DNA of 64,000 nucleotides from Apostichopus japonicus (Eukaryota > Echinodermata > Holothuroidea > Aspidochirotida > Stichopodidae): assembly GCF_037975245.1 (NCBI RefSeq), contig NC_092567.1, forward strand, positions 25,579,376-25,643,375, written 5' to 3'. How positions within the stretch are numbered: the first letter of the stretch is position 1; the number at the start of each line of letters is the position of its first letter. The translations under genes and the position numbers were made by a program. Positions 23,101-34,889 of the stretch are shown here, in pieces. The notes under the pieces were generated by a model. The model had not been told where the DNA came from and searched no databases. It saw only the letters and a program-made list of their open reading frames with translations.

Positions 23101-24414
23101 CTCTTGTACCACTAAAGTGCCAAGGAAAAGTATAAGTGTTCTGTTTCTTACAGGTTATTGATTTTGATCAACTCCCGTTTCAGTGAATAATTCAATATGA
23201 TTGGCTTTAATAGATGGATGGGCAGGGCTGTCCGCTCTGTTAAACTAGAATAGGCAAATGAGATATTGATTAGTGAGTGTTGTTATGTTCTGTGTGTTCA
23301 GGCACAGTATAGTGGTCCTATCAATAGAATACAAACTGGATGGTTCAAACTGCAGATAGTAGTGATTCAAGTTTGTCATGTTGTCTATTTTTGTTTTCAT
23401 TATCTTGAGAGGAAGGCATAGGTAGTAAAACATGTCGCCAGACTTTACACATTGGAAAGGAAAAGGTGGGATGGGGTGGGGTGGGAGAATGGAAGGGGTT
23501 GGAGGGGTGCCAGGGGAGAGAGTCACTAAGACGAATGGGTCAGAACCGAAGTTGTATAATATACACGTACATCCGTGCGAGTACGAGTCTAAAACAGAGT
23601 GGGTACAGTGTTATCAACTTAGCCAACCAATTAGGTCCTTTTATATTTCTTTTCTTTATTTGTTTTCTCTTCTTCTTTTGTTTACTTTTCTTTTTACATT
23701 TTTCTTTCCGGTGTACACATTGCCTTATCGATACACTTTTCCGAATAACTATTGAGAAAGAGTTTTCTCTCAACTATAGTAGCCTAATATGTTCTCATCT
23801 GTCTTGAATTTCCTTAAATGTGATGGAATAAAGCAAGATGCATATTTGCAGTTTACACCAACTAATTGTTTGCCTTTACATGAGAAGTGTATAGGTTATC
23901 ATTCCTATAGCCTACAACCACAACTGTTAGGTGACTTGATAAGACTCTATACATATAACAACTAGTCAAACTGTTGTAGTAAAACATCACGGGATCTAAG
24001 GAACGCAGGACGGCCTATTGTTTTATGCATATAACTGCCAAATCAAGTAGTAATTAACGAACTTTCATCAACAAAACAGAACAACGTAAGACGCCTAACC
24101 AGAGAAATTATTACCATATAGGTATGTACTTATGGGTTCACTGTACCTTTCATTTAAATTTCTGTATGATTTGGTTGTACAGACTACCCAATTATATGAA
24201 ATAAAATATAGAGAGAGCGGGGAGGGGGGGGGGGAGGGGGGTACAGAAGTCACCGTGACCTCGCTCCGGCAAAATCGATAATTGTGCGTTACATCCAGCA
24301 AGAGAGTCAAGAGAAATGGTCCTCTACTCATCTTTTAAAATTATTTAAATTTAACTCATTTCTGAATATAACCTATCTCTCATGGATAATGAGCTTTCAT
24401 TATAAATATCAAAT
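20118..24414. other. Spacer between divergent LRRC56 and PNPLA genes
   Basis: No coding exon was recognised. The region should hold the 5' ends and promoters of both genes, which point away from each other. I see no clear TATA box or CpG-rich core. Possible foldback arms (GAAGTTCGGACAC near 20862 and GTGTCCGAACTTC near 21295) and a clear hairpin at 22901-22960 are the only structures. A G-rich tract lies at 24220-24242. Confidence 0.5.
22901..22960. repeat. 60-bp near-perfect palindrome
   Basis: Arms TAAGAAAGGGTGGTA... and ...TACCACCCTTTCTTA pair over about 28 bp with a 4-nt asymmetry and almost no loop (centre CACTTAAGTG). The size is more like a MITE solo hairpin than a typical miRNA precursor, which would have a terminal loop. 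Confidence 0.7.
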
Positions 24415-24468
24415 TTGTTAATGAAAGTTCTATTTTCCATAGAAATACATATTCAGAGGACGAGTTGC

Positions 24469-24663
24469 ATGGCTCAGTACTTAACGTCTCCTTTAAACTT
24501 CGCTTTGACGGAAACTTCGTTTTTTGGCATCGCTAGTCTAGGATCCGCTCGATGTCTTCTGGACCACGGTAGAAAAGTATTGGACCTGGTCCAATGCTAT
24601 GGAGGCGTCTCATCGAGCGCCCTTGCAGCGGCAGTGTTGTTGACGTCACCAGACAAGATTCAG
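24469..24663 (+). CDS. PNPLA-like coding exon 1
   Basis: It runs from MAQYLTSPLNFALTETSFFG to LLTSPDKIQ and includes the (altered) oxyanion region and the GVSSS elbow. The donor is CAG|GTAAAT. A SINE begins within about 5 bp of the donor, without changing it. Confidence 0.85.
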
Positions 24664-27600
24664 GTAAATGTATGTATGTATGTATTTTAGATCCTCCTGC
24701 CAAGCAGGAACTCGCGAAGAAGCCATCATTGGCTTATCAAAGCAGCAAGCTGACCGTAGTCAGTCTCTTACATTCATATTTAACATCCATGATTATGAAT
24801 TGTCAATTGTAACAACTCTGTAACTGGACGACATACATTAATCTTGGGAGTGACTCGAACTCGGGACCTTATGATTGGAAGGCTCTGGCGTTATGACCAC
24901 TGAGCTAACACTCCACCCGTCATCAACCCGTCAAATCAACCCGTCAAATCTAGTGTATAACGCTGATAAATGAATGAGTAAATATTCAATGAGCGCATGT
25001 TCTTTCTTTTCATTTCTCAATGCTATTTTGCTATTATAAGATTATTGAAAAGTCAGTTCACTTGATTTCATTATGAATTGCAATATTATTAGCCTTGCTG
25101 GCGTTTTGTATTTCATAATGTCACTATTAAATTTAAAAATCACATTAAAAGGGTGTGAAGACTCGCGCAAAAAGAAACGTCTAATGCCGGTAATCTGACC
25201 TAGTATCGAATGAGGTGTAACAGAAGTGTTAGACACCACCATCGATCCCAGAAAATAGGCACACTGCTTGCTACCTTCGGTAATTAGACACTAGTGTAAA
25301 GTCAGTACATACAGCTACGGTCAATAACCACAGCACAGTGTACAAACGATACAGCGATGGACATCTCAGGTCCAGCTACAGATAACAAGGTATCACGTTT
25401 CATTACTGTCTGCATTTTGTAGCGACAAGAAGAAAACTTCACTTGCAAGCAACGGAAAGTTAACTTTTGCAGAGCGCGGCACGCGGTTTGGGGCGGGCCT
25501 ATAATGCCTTTAACGTTATATTAATATAAAAACATACTTAACTTTTGCATATGACGTATTTTCATTATATCTGCACGAACTATTTTTCTTCTGACCCAGG
25601 AATATCTGGAGGGTTTGTACCAACTTGTCGATGAAATATCACCTCTACAATATGGTGCAGTCACTCCCGGATATGACCTCATAGCTAGTGTGCGCGCAGT
25701 TCTCAGTAACGTTCTAGCAGACGACGCCCATGAAAATGCATCCGGCAAGTTATATGTTAAAGTTACTGAGCTGCGGTTAGTGGATAAGTACACTCATGTG
25801 ACGGTACATCACGTGGATCAAGGGTCAAGCTCATGCAAACAGACTAAAGGACCAAGATACTTTGAAGTTGGAGATAAATGTTGGCAACTGGGAAATGAGA
25901 TTGAAATTTCAGTATTCCAGAGTAAAGAAGAACTGATCGAGGTAAGATGGTACAATATACTGTATATGCAAAATACAACTGAAAAATTGCTTGATCTGAA
26001 TATATATACATAAATATACATGGCGAATTGCTTCTCTTTTGCCAATTATTTTGGCAGCCTCGGCAATGAAAATGTCGATCGGTTGGCGGGGGGGGGGGGG
26101 GGGGAGTTTCCCCCTTCTGGGTACGTCACTATCGACATATTTGATAAAATGGAAAGAAAAATCCTCCACGTTTCCAACACCTCCGCTACCCCCACCCCCA
26201 CTCCAAGGAAGAAAGCAAAACAGAGGTAAGCGAAAAGTCTACTTCAAGCGTTCTAAGGTTAGACCTTTTGCAAGAGCCTTAAATTTACAAGCATTTGCAT
26301 TTTCCACAACATTTCTACTATATACGTTTGAGAAAAATCACCCACGGTAGAATGGCCACGAAAACAAAACCACTTGATCCACTCTCAACTATTTACCATT
26401 CTTATGTAAATAATTCATTTTTATGGGGAAAGTTAAAACTATATTGATATACCACTTGGTATTGAATCTACTTTGGCAAGCTGCACTTTATAAAAGCAAT
26501 GCTTCCGTTGCCTTTAACTGCCATGCTATTCTGTACACGGGTATAGAGCACTATGTGGTTTATATGGTGCAGGGGTCGGAGGAAAGACAATTCCACAAAA
26601 ATGAGGAAAACGATAAAAATAATGGCACTACGGTATAGTTTTTTTGGCTAAACCTTGATAAAGTATATTTACCCCCCCCCCCCCCTCCATTCCTCCCTCT
26701 CTTTCAAATTATACCCTCTAAGAGTTAAAAGAGCATTGCAATAGACTTATTAATTTCGACTAACTCCTTTTACTCGTCTCCTTTGCAATTATACATCAAA
26801 TCAAACAAAAGTACGTTCATAAGTTTCTGTTTTTTTTTATCAGGTACTGTTAGGTGCGATATATGTTCCTTGGTTTCCGAGTTGGCATTTACCAAGATTT
26901 CGGGACAAGGTAAAAAATTAATATTAATTATAATTGTAAATCAAGCGGTTTTACGTCATTGCTCATCATAATTGTTGTTAGCATACAGACTGAATGACTA
27001 CACCGTAGCCCGTGGTGTTTATTTATGTGGCACCATAGCCTACATAGGTAATATTGTATTGAAGTTAACCGGGATCTCTTAATTTCTTAGTTTCAACTCT
27101 CTGCGGTGATACTGATGCAGGATATAGAAGTGTGTGTACATTATGAGTGTGCATAGTAGGGGGAATCAAAGTCCGTGAGAACAGTTGGAACATGACTTAA
27201 AATATCGATGTAGCCAGTACCTCTACGTATGTTTGCTTCTCTTAACCCCCATTCCCCATTCCTTGCACCCCTTCAGCCAAGCAGTATCCCTTCGGTTAAG
27301 TTACGTCTACGATACATATGAAAGACTGCATGTTAATATCTTCTGTTAATAGTTCATCGGGGATGCAACTCTTTCAAGACGCGAGAGCTTCCCTGTAGCC
27401 ACCAGCTTCAGTTTCCCAAATGGTCACTTGGTGAAGCTTTCACCGGGTCCAAGAAGTCACGTGACCATGAGAGATAAGTTAGCAGTTGGATGGATCGATA
27501 CCTCTGGTCAGCGATTCGATATCAGTTCCTTGCAGTTGTTTCGTGTAGGTGACGGTCTCTTTCCTCCACCCAAGGATTTCTTGCAGACGTATTTGGCAGA

Positions 27601-27724
27601 AGGGTATGAAGACGCGATAAGATTTTTGAAGTTTTATCATGCGTATGAAGATAACGATAAAGGGCTCTATAAACCAAGACAAAGAGAATATGCAATAATT
27701 CATGGTATTAATGACCTAAAATGA
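24469..27724 (+). CDS. Divergent patatin-like phospholipase (PNPLA/ATGL family), 4 coding exons
   Basis: Exons: 24469-24663, 25600-25941, 26844-26909, 27353-27724; all introns GT-AG and phase 0, 324 aa. Landmarks shared with animal PNPLA1-5: SFFGIASLGSARCLLDHG, YGGVSSSALAAAVLL (nucleophile elbow), PGYDLIASVRAVLSNVLADD, AHENASGKLYVKVTEL, SKEELIE, LLGAIYVPWFPSWHLPRFRD, and near the end LFRVGDGLFPPP and EGYEDAIRFLKF. Known members are lipid hydrolases or acyltransferases using a Ser-Asp dyad. The Ser of G-x-S-x-G is kept (GVSSS, last Gly lost). The Asp of DGG is probably kept but the glycines are not (GDAT). The Gly-rich oxyanion loop (GCGFLG in relatives) reads ETSFFG. Activity is therefore doubtful. 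There is no C-terminal extension beyond the patatin core. An in-frame ATG at 24421 would add 16 aa. AATAAA lies at 27935-27940. Confidence 0.87.
24667..24915 (-). mobile_element. tRNA-derived SINE, family 1, copy B
   Basis: It is the reverse complement of the 9761-10006 element across its full length. The tRNA-like head (GAGTGTTAGCTCAGTGGT on the minus strand) is at the right end and the (ATAC)n tail at the left. It lies in PNPLA intron 1, directly after the splice donor. Confidence 0.8.
25149..25508 (-). mobile_element. TTAA-flanked MITE, copy B (inverted)
   Basis: It is the inverse of the 13287-13646 copy, 360 bp, with TTAA at 25145-25148 and 25509-25512. It ends 91 nt before PNPLA exon 2. 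Confidence 0.8.
25600..25941 (+). CDS. PNPLA-like coding exon 2
   Basis: The acceptor is CTGACCCAG and the donor GAG|GTAAGA. It encodes EYLEGLYQLVDEISPLQYGA through to SVFQSKEELIE. AHENASGKL matches the HEHASGRL block of ATGL relatives, followed by the LYVKVTELRLVDKYTHVTV beta strands. Confidence 0.88.
26844..26909 (+). CDS. PNPLA-like coding exon 3 (66 bp)
   Basis: The acceptor TTTTTTATCAG has a strong pyrimidine tract; the donor is AAG|GTAAAA. The 22 codons read VLLGAIYVPWFPSWHLPRFR and then DK. This aligns with the family segment just before the catalytic Asp (FIPVYCGLIPPSLQG in ATGL). It is too short to be found by frame length alone. Confidence 0.82.
27353..27724 (+). CDS. PNPLA-like terminal coding exon
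   Basis: The acceptor TTCTGTTAATAG precedes FIGDATLSRRESFPVATSFS. The D of GDAT aligns with the catalytic Asp of the DGG motif. The end holds LFRVGDGLFPPPKDFLQTYL and EGYEDAIRFLKFYH, as in ATGL relatives, then a short unrelated tail ending GINDLK. Confidence 0.87.
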   Translation, partial: FIGDATLSRRESFPVATSFSFPNGHLVKLSPGPRSHVTMRDKLAVGWIDTSGQRFDISSLQLFRVGDGLFPPPKDFLQTYLAEGYEDAIRFLKFYHAYEDNDKGLYKPRQREYAIIHGINDLK

Positions 27725-27934
27725 ATTCTAAGTAAGTTACAACTACATCACCAACTGTTCGTGTTAAACTCATAAGCATCGATTGAATTGACGTTCAACG
27801 TCTGAGAAAAAAGTCTAACGCACAAGGAAGAAATCAAATATCAATTTCACATGAGCTCGTCATTCTCGAACCACGTGTTTTTGTTATGCTGTTACATGTG
27901 TTTATATAGTTAAACGTAGTTCTACATACGTACG

Positions 27935-27940
27935 AATAAA
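27935..27940 (+). terminator. Likely poly(A) signal of the PNPLA-like gene
   Basis: A canonical AATAAA lies 211 nt after the stop codon, with GT-rich sequence nearby. No competing AATAAA was noticed between the stop and this site. Confidence 0.5.
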
Positions 27941-30900
27941 GTGGGAGGCGGATGAGCGGCCGTTTCCTTTCACAATTTCAATGTTAAGGAATTCTGACAT
28001 GAGTCTCAATGTCTCATCTGGGCCACCGTAGCATTTACTAAATTTACTAAATTACTTCTTTGTGTATACCGCATGCCCCACCTGTTTTCTGCCCCACCTC
28101 ATGTTTTGTTCACTTCCTATGTTACGTACTGAGTGATATGTGACTTTTTTAAAGGGAATTTTTAAAAGAAGGGTGTGAAATCAGTGGCCATTAGCCGACT
28201 CACATATAGGTGGAACTTGATAACCCCCCCCCCCTCCAATAAACAAACAATAAAATAACAAATTTGGCTTGAAATAGTACATTCTGAGGCAAATTTACGA
28301 TATTTGCTAATAAGCACATTTAATTTTTTTGTCTGGGACAACCCACCCCGCCCCTACCCGTACCCCCAGCCGACCCCGTCTCCCACCTGGATCCGCGCCA
28401 ACAAATTATTTTCGGTGTAACAGTTTATTGCAGGATAGATTAACAGTATATGAACTATGACGTGTCCTTATGGGAAAAGAAACTATTCAAAACAGAGTCC
28501 TCCAATGAGATTTCGAGTAACTGAGAGATGCAAATTAAATTCGACATATGTCACATTTCTTTCACACTATGATATGAGAGTTTCTTCCTGGACCAATCAA
28601 GAGCGTTTAACATTGTGTTCTTAGTTTGATTTCGGCTCAGTTAGCATCTGAAGAAGATCCTGTTAGGATCGAAACGTCGGGCAGGCCCTCTAACTTTCAC
28701 AACATTGATATGTGACAGAGTTCTCCAATGACATTTTGAGAAACTGAAAACTAGTTGCCACAGTAATTTTGACATAATTAGGTAGATTTTCTTACAAACA
28801 GAATCCTCAAATTTGGAATGATCCAATATGAACACGAGACACTGTTATTTGTGGAGATAAACTTGAGATATCGTTTCTTATACGTACATATGACGATTTT
28901 GTTCAATGAGAGCTATAAACTGACATATTCCAATTCAATTCGAAATATGTAGATTTTCGGAATTACGGCACCGTAGGCTAACCGAGCTCATATTTAATGA
29001 CGAGCTCATATTTAAATTTGGTAGTCTATAAAACATCGTTTCTTATTAGTGCGACGTTAATTGTCTAAACTAATGTTGTTGTCTGCAAAGTCCCATCTGG
29101 TGTATCTTCTTAGGTTGTCGCTGAAATGTATTGTTGTTTCGTTGGTCAAAGTGTTGGTTGTTTTTGTTGATTCTAAATTGCTACGAAATAGTTGGTTTTC
29201 CTGGGAAGTTGACGTTTCGTTGGTTGTTCTTGGTAAAATTAAACAACCATAAATAAAGCTAGGAACAAGATCTAAAAGTATAAGGTTTTCCAACACTATA
29301 GAATATCTTTCTCTTCCATATAAATGTCAATTTGTTTGTCACAGGAAATTGATTTTTGAAGATGTTCACGAATAAATCAATTTCGTCTGCGCTTGAGTTG
29401 ACGAAATGACCGGTGGCTCAATTCTCAGTAATATGTTCGTTGCTATAATAACAATAGTGAGACCAAAACAAAAAACAACAACAAAAAGCAACGAAAGTAC
29501 TCTTATTTTTATTAGTTTACGAAAGCTTCTACATTTAAGTTTAGATAGAAATAACTAGTAAAGCAAGAAAAGAGATATCAAGAAACATGATTGATATGAA
29601 TAAAAAAGTCCATGTGATTCCATTTGTGCTATAGCTATTTCAATCCTTATGAGATTGAAAGTAATACACGTGCTTTTAGAATCATTCACCTAAATTCGGG
29701 ATTCTGAGTTTCCACAGCTAATATAGTCGACACGTTGGTTCTTATATTTAACGATCCTATGGTAGGACTGATAAGTTTGCCAATACTAGACTCACATTCT
29801 GGCCAGAGGAAGGGTGAGGGGGGGGGGTGATGGATCTGGGGGGGGGTGGTGGATCTGGGAGTCTATACAGCTATGGGACCCGTAGTCAATTAGAGGCAAA
29901 ACATGTACTTTCAGTTTCATAATAAAGCTAAGGAACAATGAAGACTTCAAAAACAGGGGCACAGTGACATAGCTGTCCTCGAGGCTATAGGTGTGGCTCT
30001 CTCGACCGACCCCCTACCCCCTTCCCTTCGTCATAGAGTACAACATGCTTATTAAGTTGGTCCCGACCAACAAACGCATATACGAAAGACTGGTAAGCAA
30101 ATAGAGCGCGATACTGTATGACTATAACACGATCGCATTCATGTCGAATTTATGCACTCTATGTTTGCCTTGATGACCAAGGCACAAGTGTAGAGGGCAA
30201 AATCAACAAGTGTGTGCTACCTATTGGACAGCTGTATGTATATCTATAGTCATGCATATAATAAGTCAAATGCGTGGAACCCACAAAAGATACGCAATGC
30301 TTATTCCATCGATAAGCCTATACACTGTTCATAATAAACGGCAAGCGAACACATTAAATGTATAGCATTCATTCGTGCAGCAATCATGTATTAAGTCCTA
30401 AATTAAAACTTTAAAGACCCAATTCGCTTGGTCTTATGGTACATTGTAAAATAACATCTATACAAAGTGTGATTTTTGATAACGAAACTTGAATTTCCAT
30501 ATTCCTCGAAATTGTGTTAGAGAGGTGATAAAAGGTATTATCAGCACATCTGAGAGTGCGTTTACAGACAGTGTAATTTCAGAAATGTCAGTTTTTTTTG
30601 TTTTACTTTTAGCTCAAGTACAAAACAATACGATCATATTATTGCTAAGCTATTATAGAAAGTAGTACTGAAAAATCGTAAAGCCTCTTCAAAAATAGAA
30701 AGTAAAAAAACTGATCCTTTTCGTTCGATAACCCATGCATGGTGACACGTATGGTTTGGTTATTCGGACTATGGTATACAGAATCCGAAAATGGATGTTT
30801 CGTCAAAGCATTACGGTTCCGTTTGTAATAAGTCATATTGAATACCAAATGTCATTCAAAAAAAAAACACTGAAGCAGGTTTCAAACGATTGATTTAGAA

Positions 30901-31604
30901 GTTTTACAACAACAAAAATTGAAAGAGAAAAATTCCCCAAGTGCAACAAACATTTTTACAGCAACATATAAAAGTGTAATGATTATGAAACGCATCGATT
31001 CCTTGCACACCACGACTGTGACCACGTGGTCACGTGATTTTATCATTTTTAATACGAAAAAACCTATTCGTCTACAACCAATGTTACAACATGATTTAAA
31101 TCTTAGCCACATTTAGAAGGATTGATACTGTTTTCGTGCTTACGGTGATTTCATTGCACGAAATGTGGGGTCGTATACCATTCTGTCAGGGGTGATATTC
31201 GATATTGCCCAGGGAGGTGAACATGCTTCTTTTGTCTTTTACGTATGAACATCGTCTGTGTTCTTTTTTAGCGATCTTCACCATTTGGTCGAGTGCACGG
31301 CTAAGTAATATAGTTACGTCACACAGACATTATCGGCGAACGTTTGAAAGCATTACAAAAAAGACGAACTCTTACAAGAACGACTGTTTTTGAAATAATT
31401 GTTGACTGATGAGAAATTATTCGAATATATACATATATATTTTAGTAGGGCGAGTATAAGTCTACCAATGGGTTACATGAGCAGAATTACATAAGGCGCA
31501 TGGAGCATCTATTGTATGACAGGGATGAATAAAAGAAGGGCCGATGTACATGACGATATACACCGTGCAAGATACATGCCCAGATTAATAAGTTTTACCG
31601 ACAT
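27941..31604. other. Intergenic, no gene recognised
   Basis: It lies between the converging PNPLA-like gene and the Ly6 gene. It contains a PLE terminal fragment with a hammerhead-like motif (28644-28682), G-rich tracts near 29818-29850, and short AT-rich frames without recognisable similarity. Confidence 0.5.
28644..28682 (+). ncRNA. Hammerhead-like motif, type a2 (PLE terminal relic)
   Basis: Core CTGAAGA, one unpaired A, stem II GATCC/GGATC with a 5-nt loop, GAAA, self-complementary ACGT stem III, and a GTC triplet. Stem I is weak (GCAT/GGGC). The 3' flank GGCAGGCCCTCTAACTTTCAC resembles other PLE ends in the window. No PLE coding sequence remains beside it. Confidence 0.5.
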
Positions 31605-31789
31605 TTAAAACATGAACTTGTGGAAAACTGCTACGACCAGAACGACAAAAGCTGAAGTTTTGATAGTGCCTGATCCATTACACTTGTCGGTGTTACAGCA
31701 AACGATGCACAAAGCGTCGACTTCTTCGTCACATTTGTTGAGAATTTCAGCTGCGCAATCGACATCAGTTCCGCATCGGCGATTCACAA
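31605..31789 (-). CDS. Ly6-type gene, terminal coding exon
   Basis: The acceptor TTTACCAATAG precedes a split Ile codon. It encodes [20 protein letters not shown], then [14 protein letters not shown] and a hydrophobic GPI-type tail ending at the TAA. The CC...CN spacing is the Ly6 C-terminal hallmark. Confidence 0.88.
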
Positions 31790-31899
31790 CTATTGGTAAA
31801 TAAAGAATAAAAATACAAGATAAAAACAAAACTAACGATGATATACCTATATAGCCTATATAAAGCCTGTATAAAGCCTATATATAGCCTATATATAGC

Positions 31900-31942
<43 letters not shown>

Positions 31943-32000
31943 CATATATATATGATATATATATATATGTATATATATATATATGATATATATATATATG

Positions 32001-32034
<34 letters not shown>

Positions 32035-32035
32035 G

Positions 32036-32084
<49 letters not shown>

Positions 32085-34809
32085 GCAGCCACCCACACAT
32101 CGAAAGAAGAGGAAGCCTGCAACTGCCGAAAAAAGGACACATGCCCACTAAATGGAAACTGCCAGGCATCTAACATCATATACAAGGCCGAAGTGAAAAC
32201 CACCGACAACTGCAAGACATACATCGGCCTTACAGAACCCCCCTTCAAGCTCAGATACGGTAACCACAAGATGTCGCTCAACCACGAAAAACACCAAAAC
32301 GCAACGGAACTCTCGAAGCACATCTGGCAGCTGAAAAAGAACAACCAGTCATTCACTATCAATTGGTCGATCGCCAGCAGAGCCAAAGCCTACAGCAACG
32401 AGTCGAAGCGGTGCAACCTCTGTCTCACTGAAAAACTTATCAACACAGACAAACGGACCCTCCTGAACAAACGCCCAGAGCTCATATCGAAGTGCCGCCA
32501 CGAAAACAAGTTCTACATAAACAACTCCAGTCCAACCACCAAACACCGTCAAGAGAACCACACACACCTAAGGAGCGAGCACCGAAGGAAGGCAAAAAAC
32601 CCCAACAACAGAACGGACGCAAAAGAGAATACACCAACAGCCGAACACCGAAGAAAGTCTTACAAACCCACCAACAGAACGGACGCAAAAGAGAGTTTGA
32701 ACCAGTACCTGAGGTCCCTGGTTCAAACCTCGGTGTCGACACTGACACCAATTTTCACCCCGCTCCTTTCTCGTGGTAGGAAAGTGGCTACACGTGGAAA
32801 GCGGTACTCACGTCCTTCGGAGGGGACGTTAAATTGCGGTCCCGGGAGCAGGACTACACACCCCTGCCTCGTTACTTCAGGGCACTATTCGAAAAGAGAA
32901 GGCGAGTTTCGCCGGTGTCCTTCCACGCACAAAAACTTGGAACCTCAATAATTTCCGACTAAGGATTTCCTTAGTCTGCTGAAGCACCTTCGGGTGGAAG
33001 CGTAATACGAGGTGTATCATATCATTATCATTGAAGCTACGGTGAGGTGGCAGAACGGGAGAGTACACGTCTGCAGTACCTGAGGTCCCTGGTTCAAACC
33101 TCGGTGTCGACACTGACACCAATTTTCACCCCGCTCCTTTCTCGTGGTAGGAAAGTGGCTACACGTGGAAAGCGGTACTCACGTCCTTCGGAGGGGACGT
33201 TAAATTGCGGTCCCGGGAGCAGGACTACACACCCCTGCCTCGTTACTTCAGGGCACTATTCGAAAAGAGAAGGCGAATTTCGCCGGTGTCCTTCCACGCA
33301 CAAAAACAAAAACTTGGAACCTCAACAATTTCCGACTAAGGATTTCCTTAGTCTGCTGAAGCACCTTCGGGTGGAAGCGTAATACGAGGTGTATCATATC
33401 ATTATCTTGAAGCTACCAGTTGTCTGAAGATCGCTATAACGCGTGAAACCCCCGAAACAACTACTAGTGTTCCACTAGTCTCATCTAGTATCAACATATA
33501 TTACGCTCTGTCCAATGGACATAGAGCACTCTGCGCCAAGATAGACGCCAACCTACTCTACTCTATATACATATATATATATATATATATATGAATAACG
33601 GAAAAACTGTTAAACAACTATGCTGCAATTAGAGAAAGGCTGGATCTCGAGTGAGATACAATAATTAAATTAGGTAAGTGATTGGAAGTAAAACAGCCAA
33701 TGTTTGGTTTTTGCAGAGCTTTCGAGCAAAACTAGCTCTTCTTCAGTGCATGATCACCGAAAGTGACAAGGAGTAGCAGGAATTGAAACTATTTTATTGA
33801 GAAGATTGTCGGCATGGTTGTTAAGTCAAAGCGACTTACTGATTTCTGCTGAATTGAGCAGAAGTTTTAGAAATTCGGATTACTTTAATCCGCGTCGGAT
33901 TATTTTAATCCGATTGCGTCGTAATTGCAAAGTAATTGTTTTGGTTTATCTGGGACGGCAAATTGTTTCTGATGTTTAAACCGAATGGTGCCGTGGTCTT
34001 TAGGTTTAGTTCCCAGAAGTTTTCTTTTCCTTTCCTAGATTTATCTGTCCAAGAATCGTTTTGGTCAATGGCAATAACACGCAAAATCTCAATTGAATGA
34101 TATTGGAGATTGAAGTGATTTGCAACAGGTTGGTTGATCTTTTTGGTTTTGATCGCCGATCTATGTTGTGTCATTCTCATTCTAAGATTGCTTTTTGACT
34201 CTCCAATGTATTAGTTACAAATATTGCAGTAGATGAGGTAAATGACATTTTTGGATAGGCAGTTAATTTTGTGCCGAATTTGGTACGTGCGTTAGGTTTT
34301 GGTGCTCTGAAAGGCCCCGGTCGAATCGACAAGTAAGCACGTTTTGCAATTTTGTGTACAGGGCGATGATCCTGTAGTTTTTGTTTTGCTTTCCCCTAAT
34401 GGGGTGTCATCCCGAAAGGATGCCCGAACTACGATATCCCGTAGGTTGCTGCAGGGTCTTTTAAAAGCGATGACAGGTAATTCTGGGAAGACTGATTTCA
34501 GGCGTTCGGAGCCTTGAAGTAGGTGAAAATTCTTCTGAATGATATTAGCCAGTGGTGGGAGACCAGTGTGGAATTCAGTAACCAATGGTACCCTTTTGGA
34601 ACTGGTTTGACGAGTTTTGTACGTCATATATATATATATATATATATATACATATGTATATATATATATACATGTATATATATATAAGCATATATATGTT
34701 GATACTAGATGAGACTAGTTATATATATATATATACAACATATATTCCGCTCTGTCCAATGGACATAGAGCACTCTGCGCCAAGATAGACGCCAACCTAC
34801 TCTATATAA

Positions 34810-34889
<80 letters not shown>

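Noticed and set aside
31838-32173. Tyr/Ile-rich open frames
   Set aside because: Translation of an imperfect TA microsatellite.
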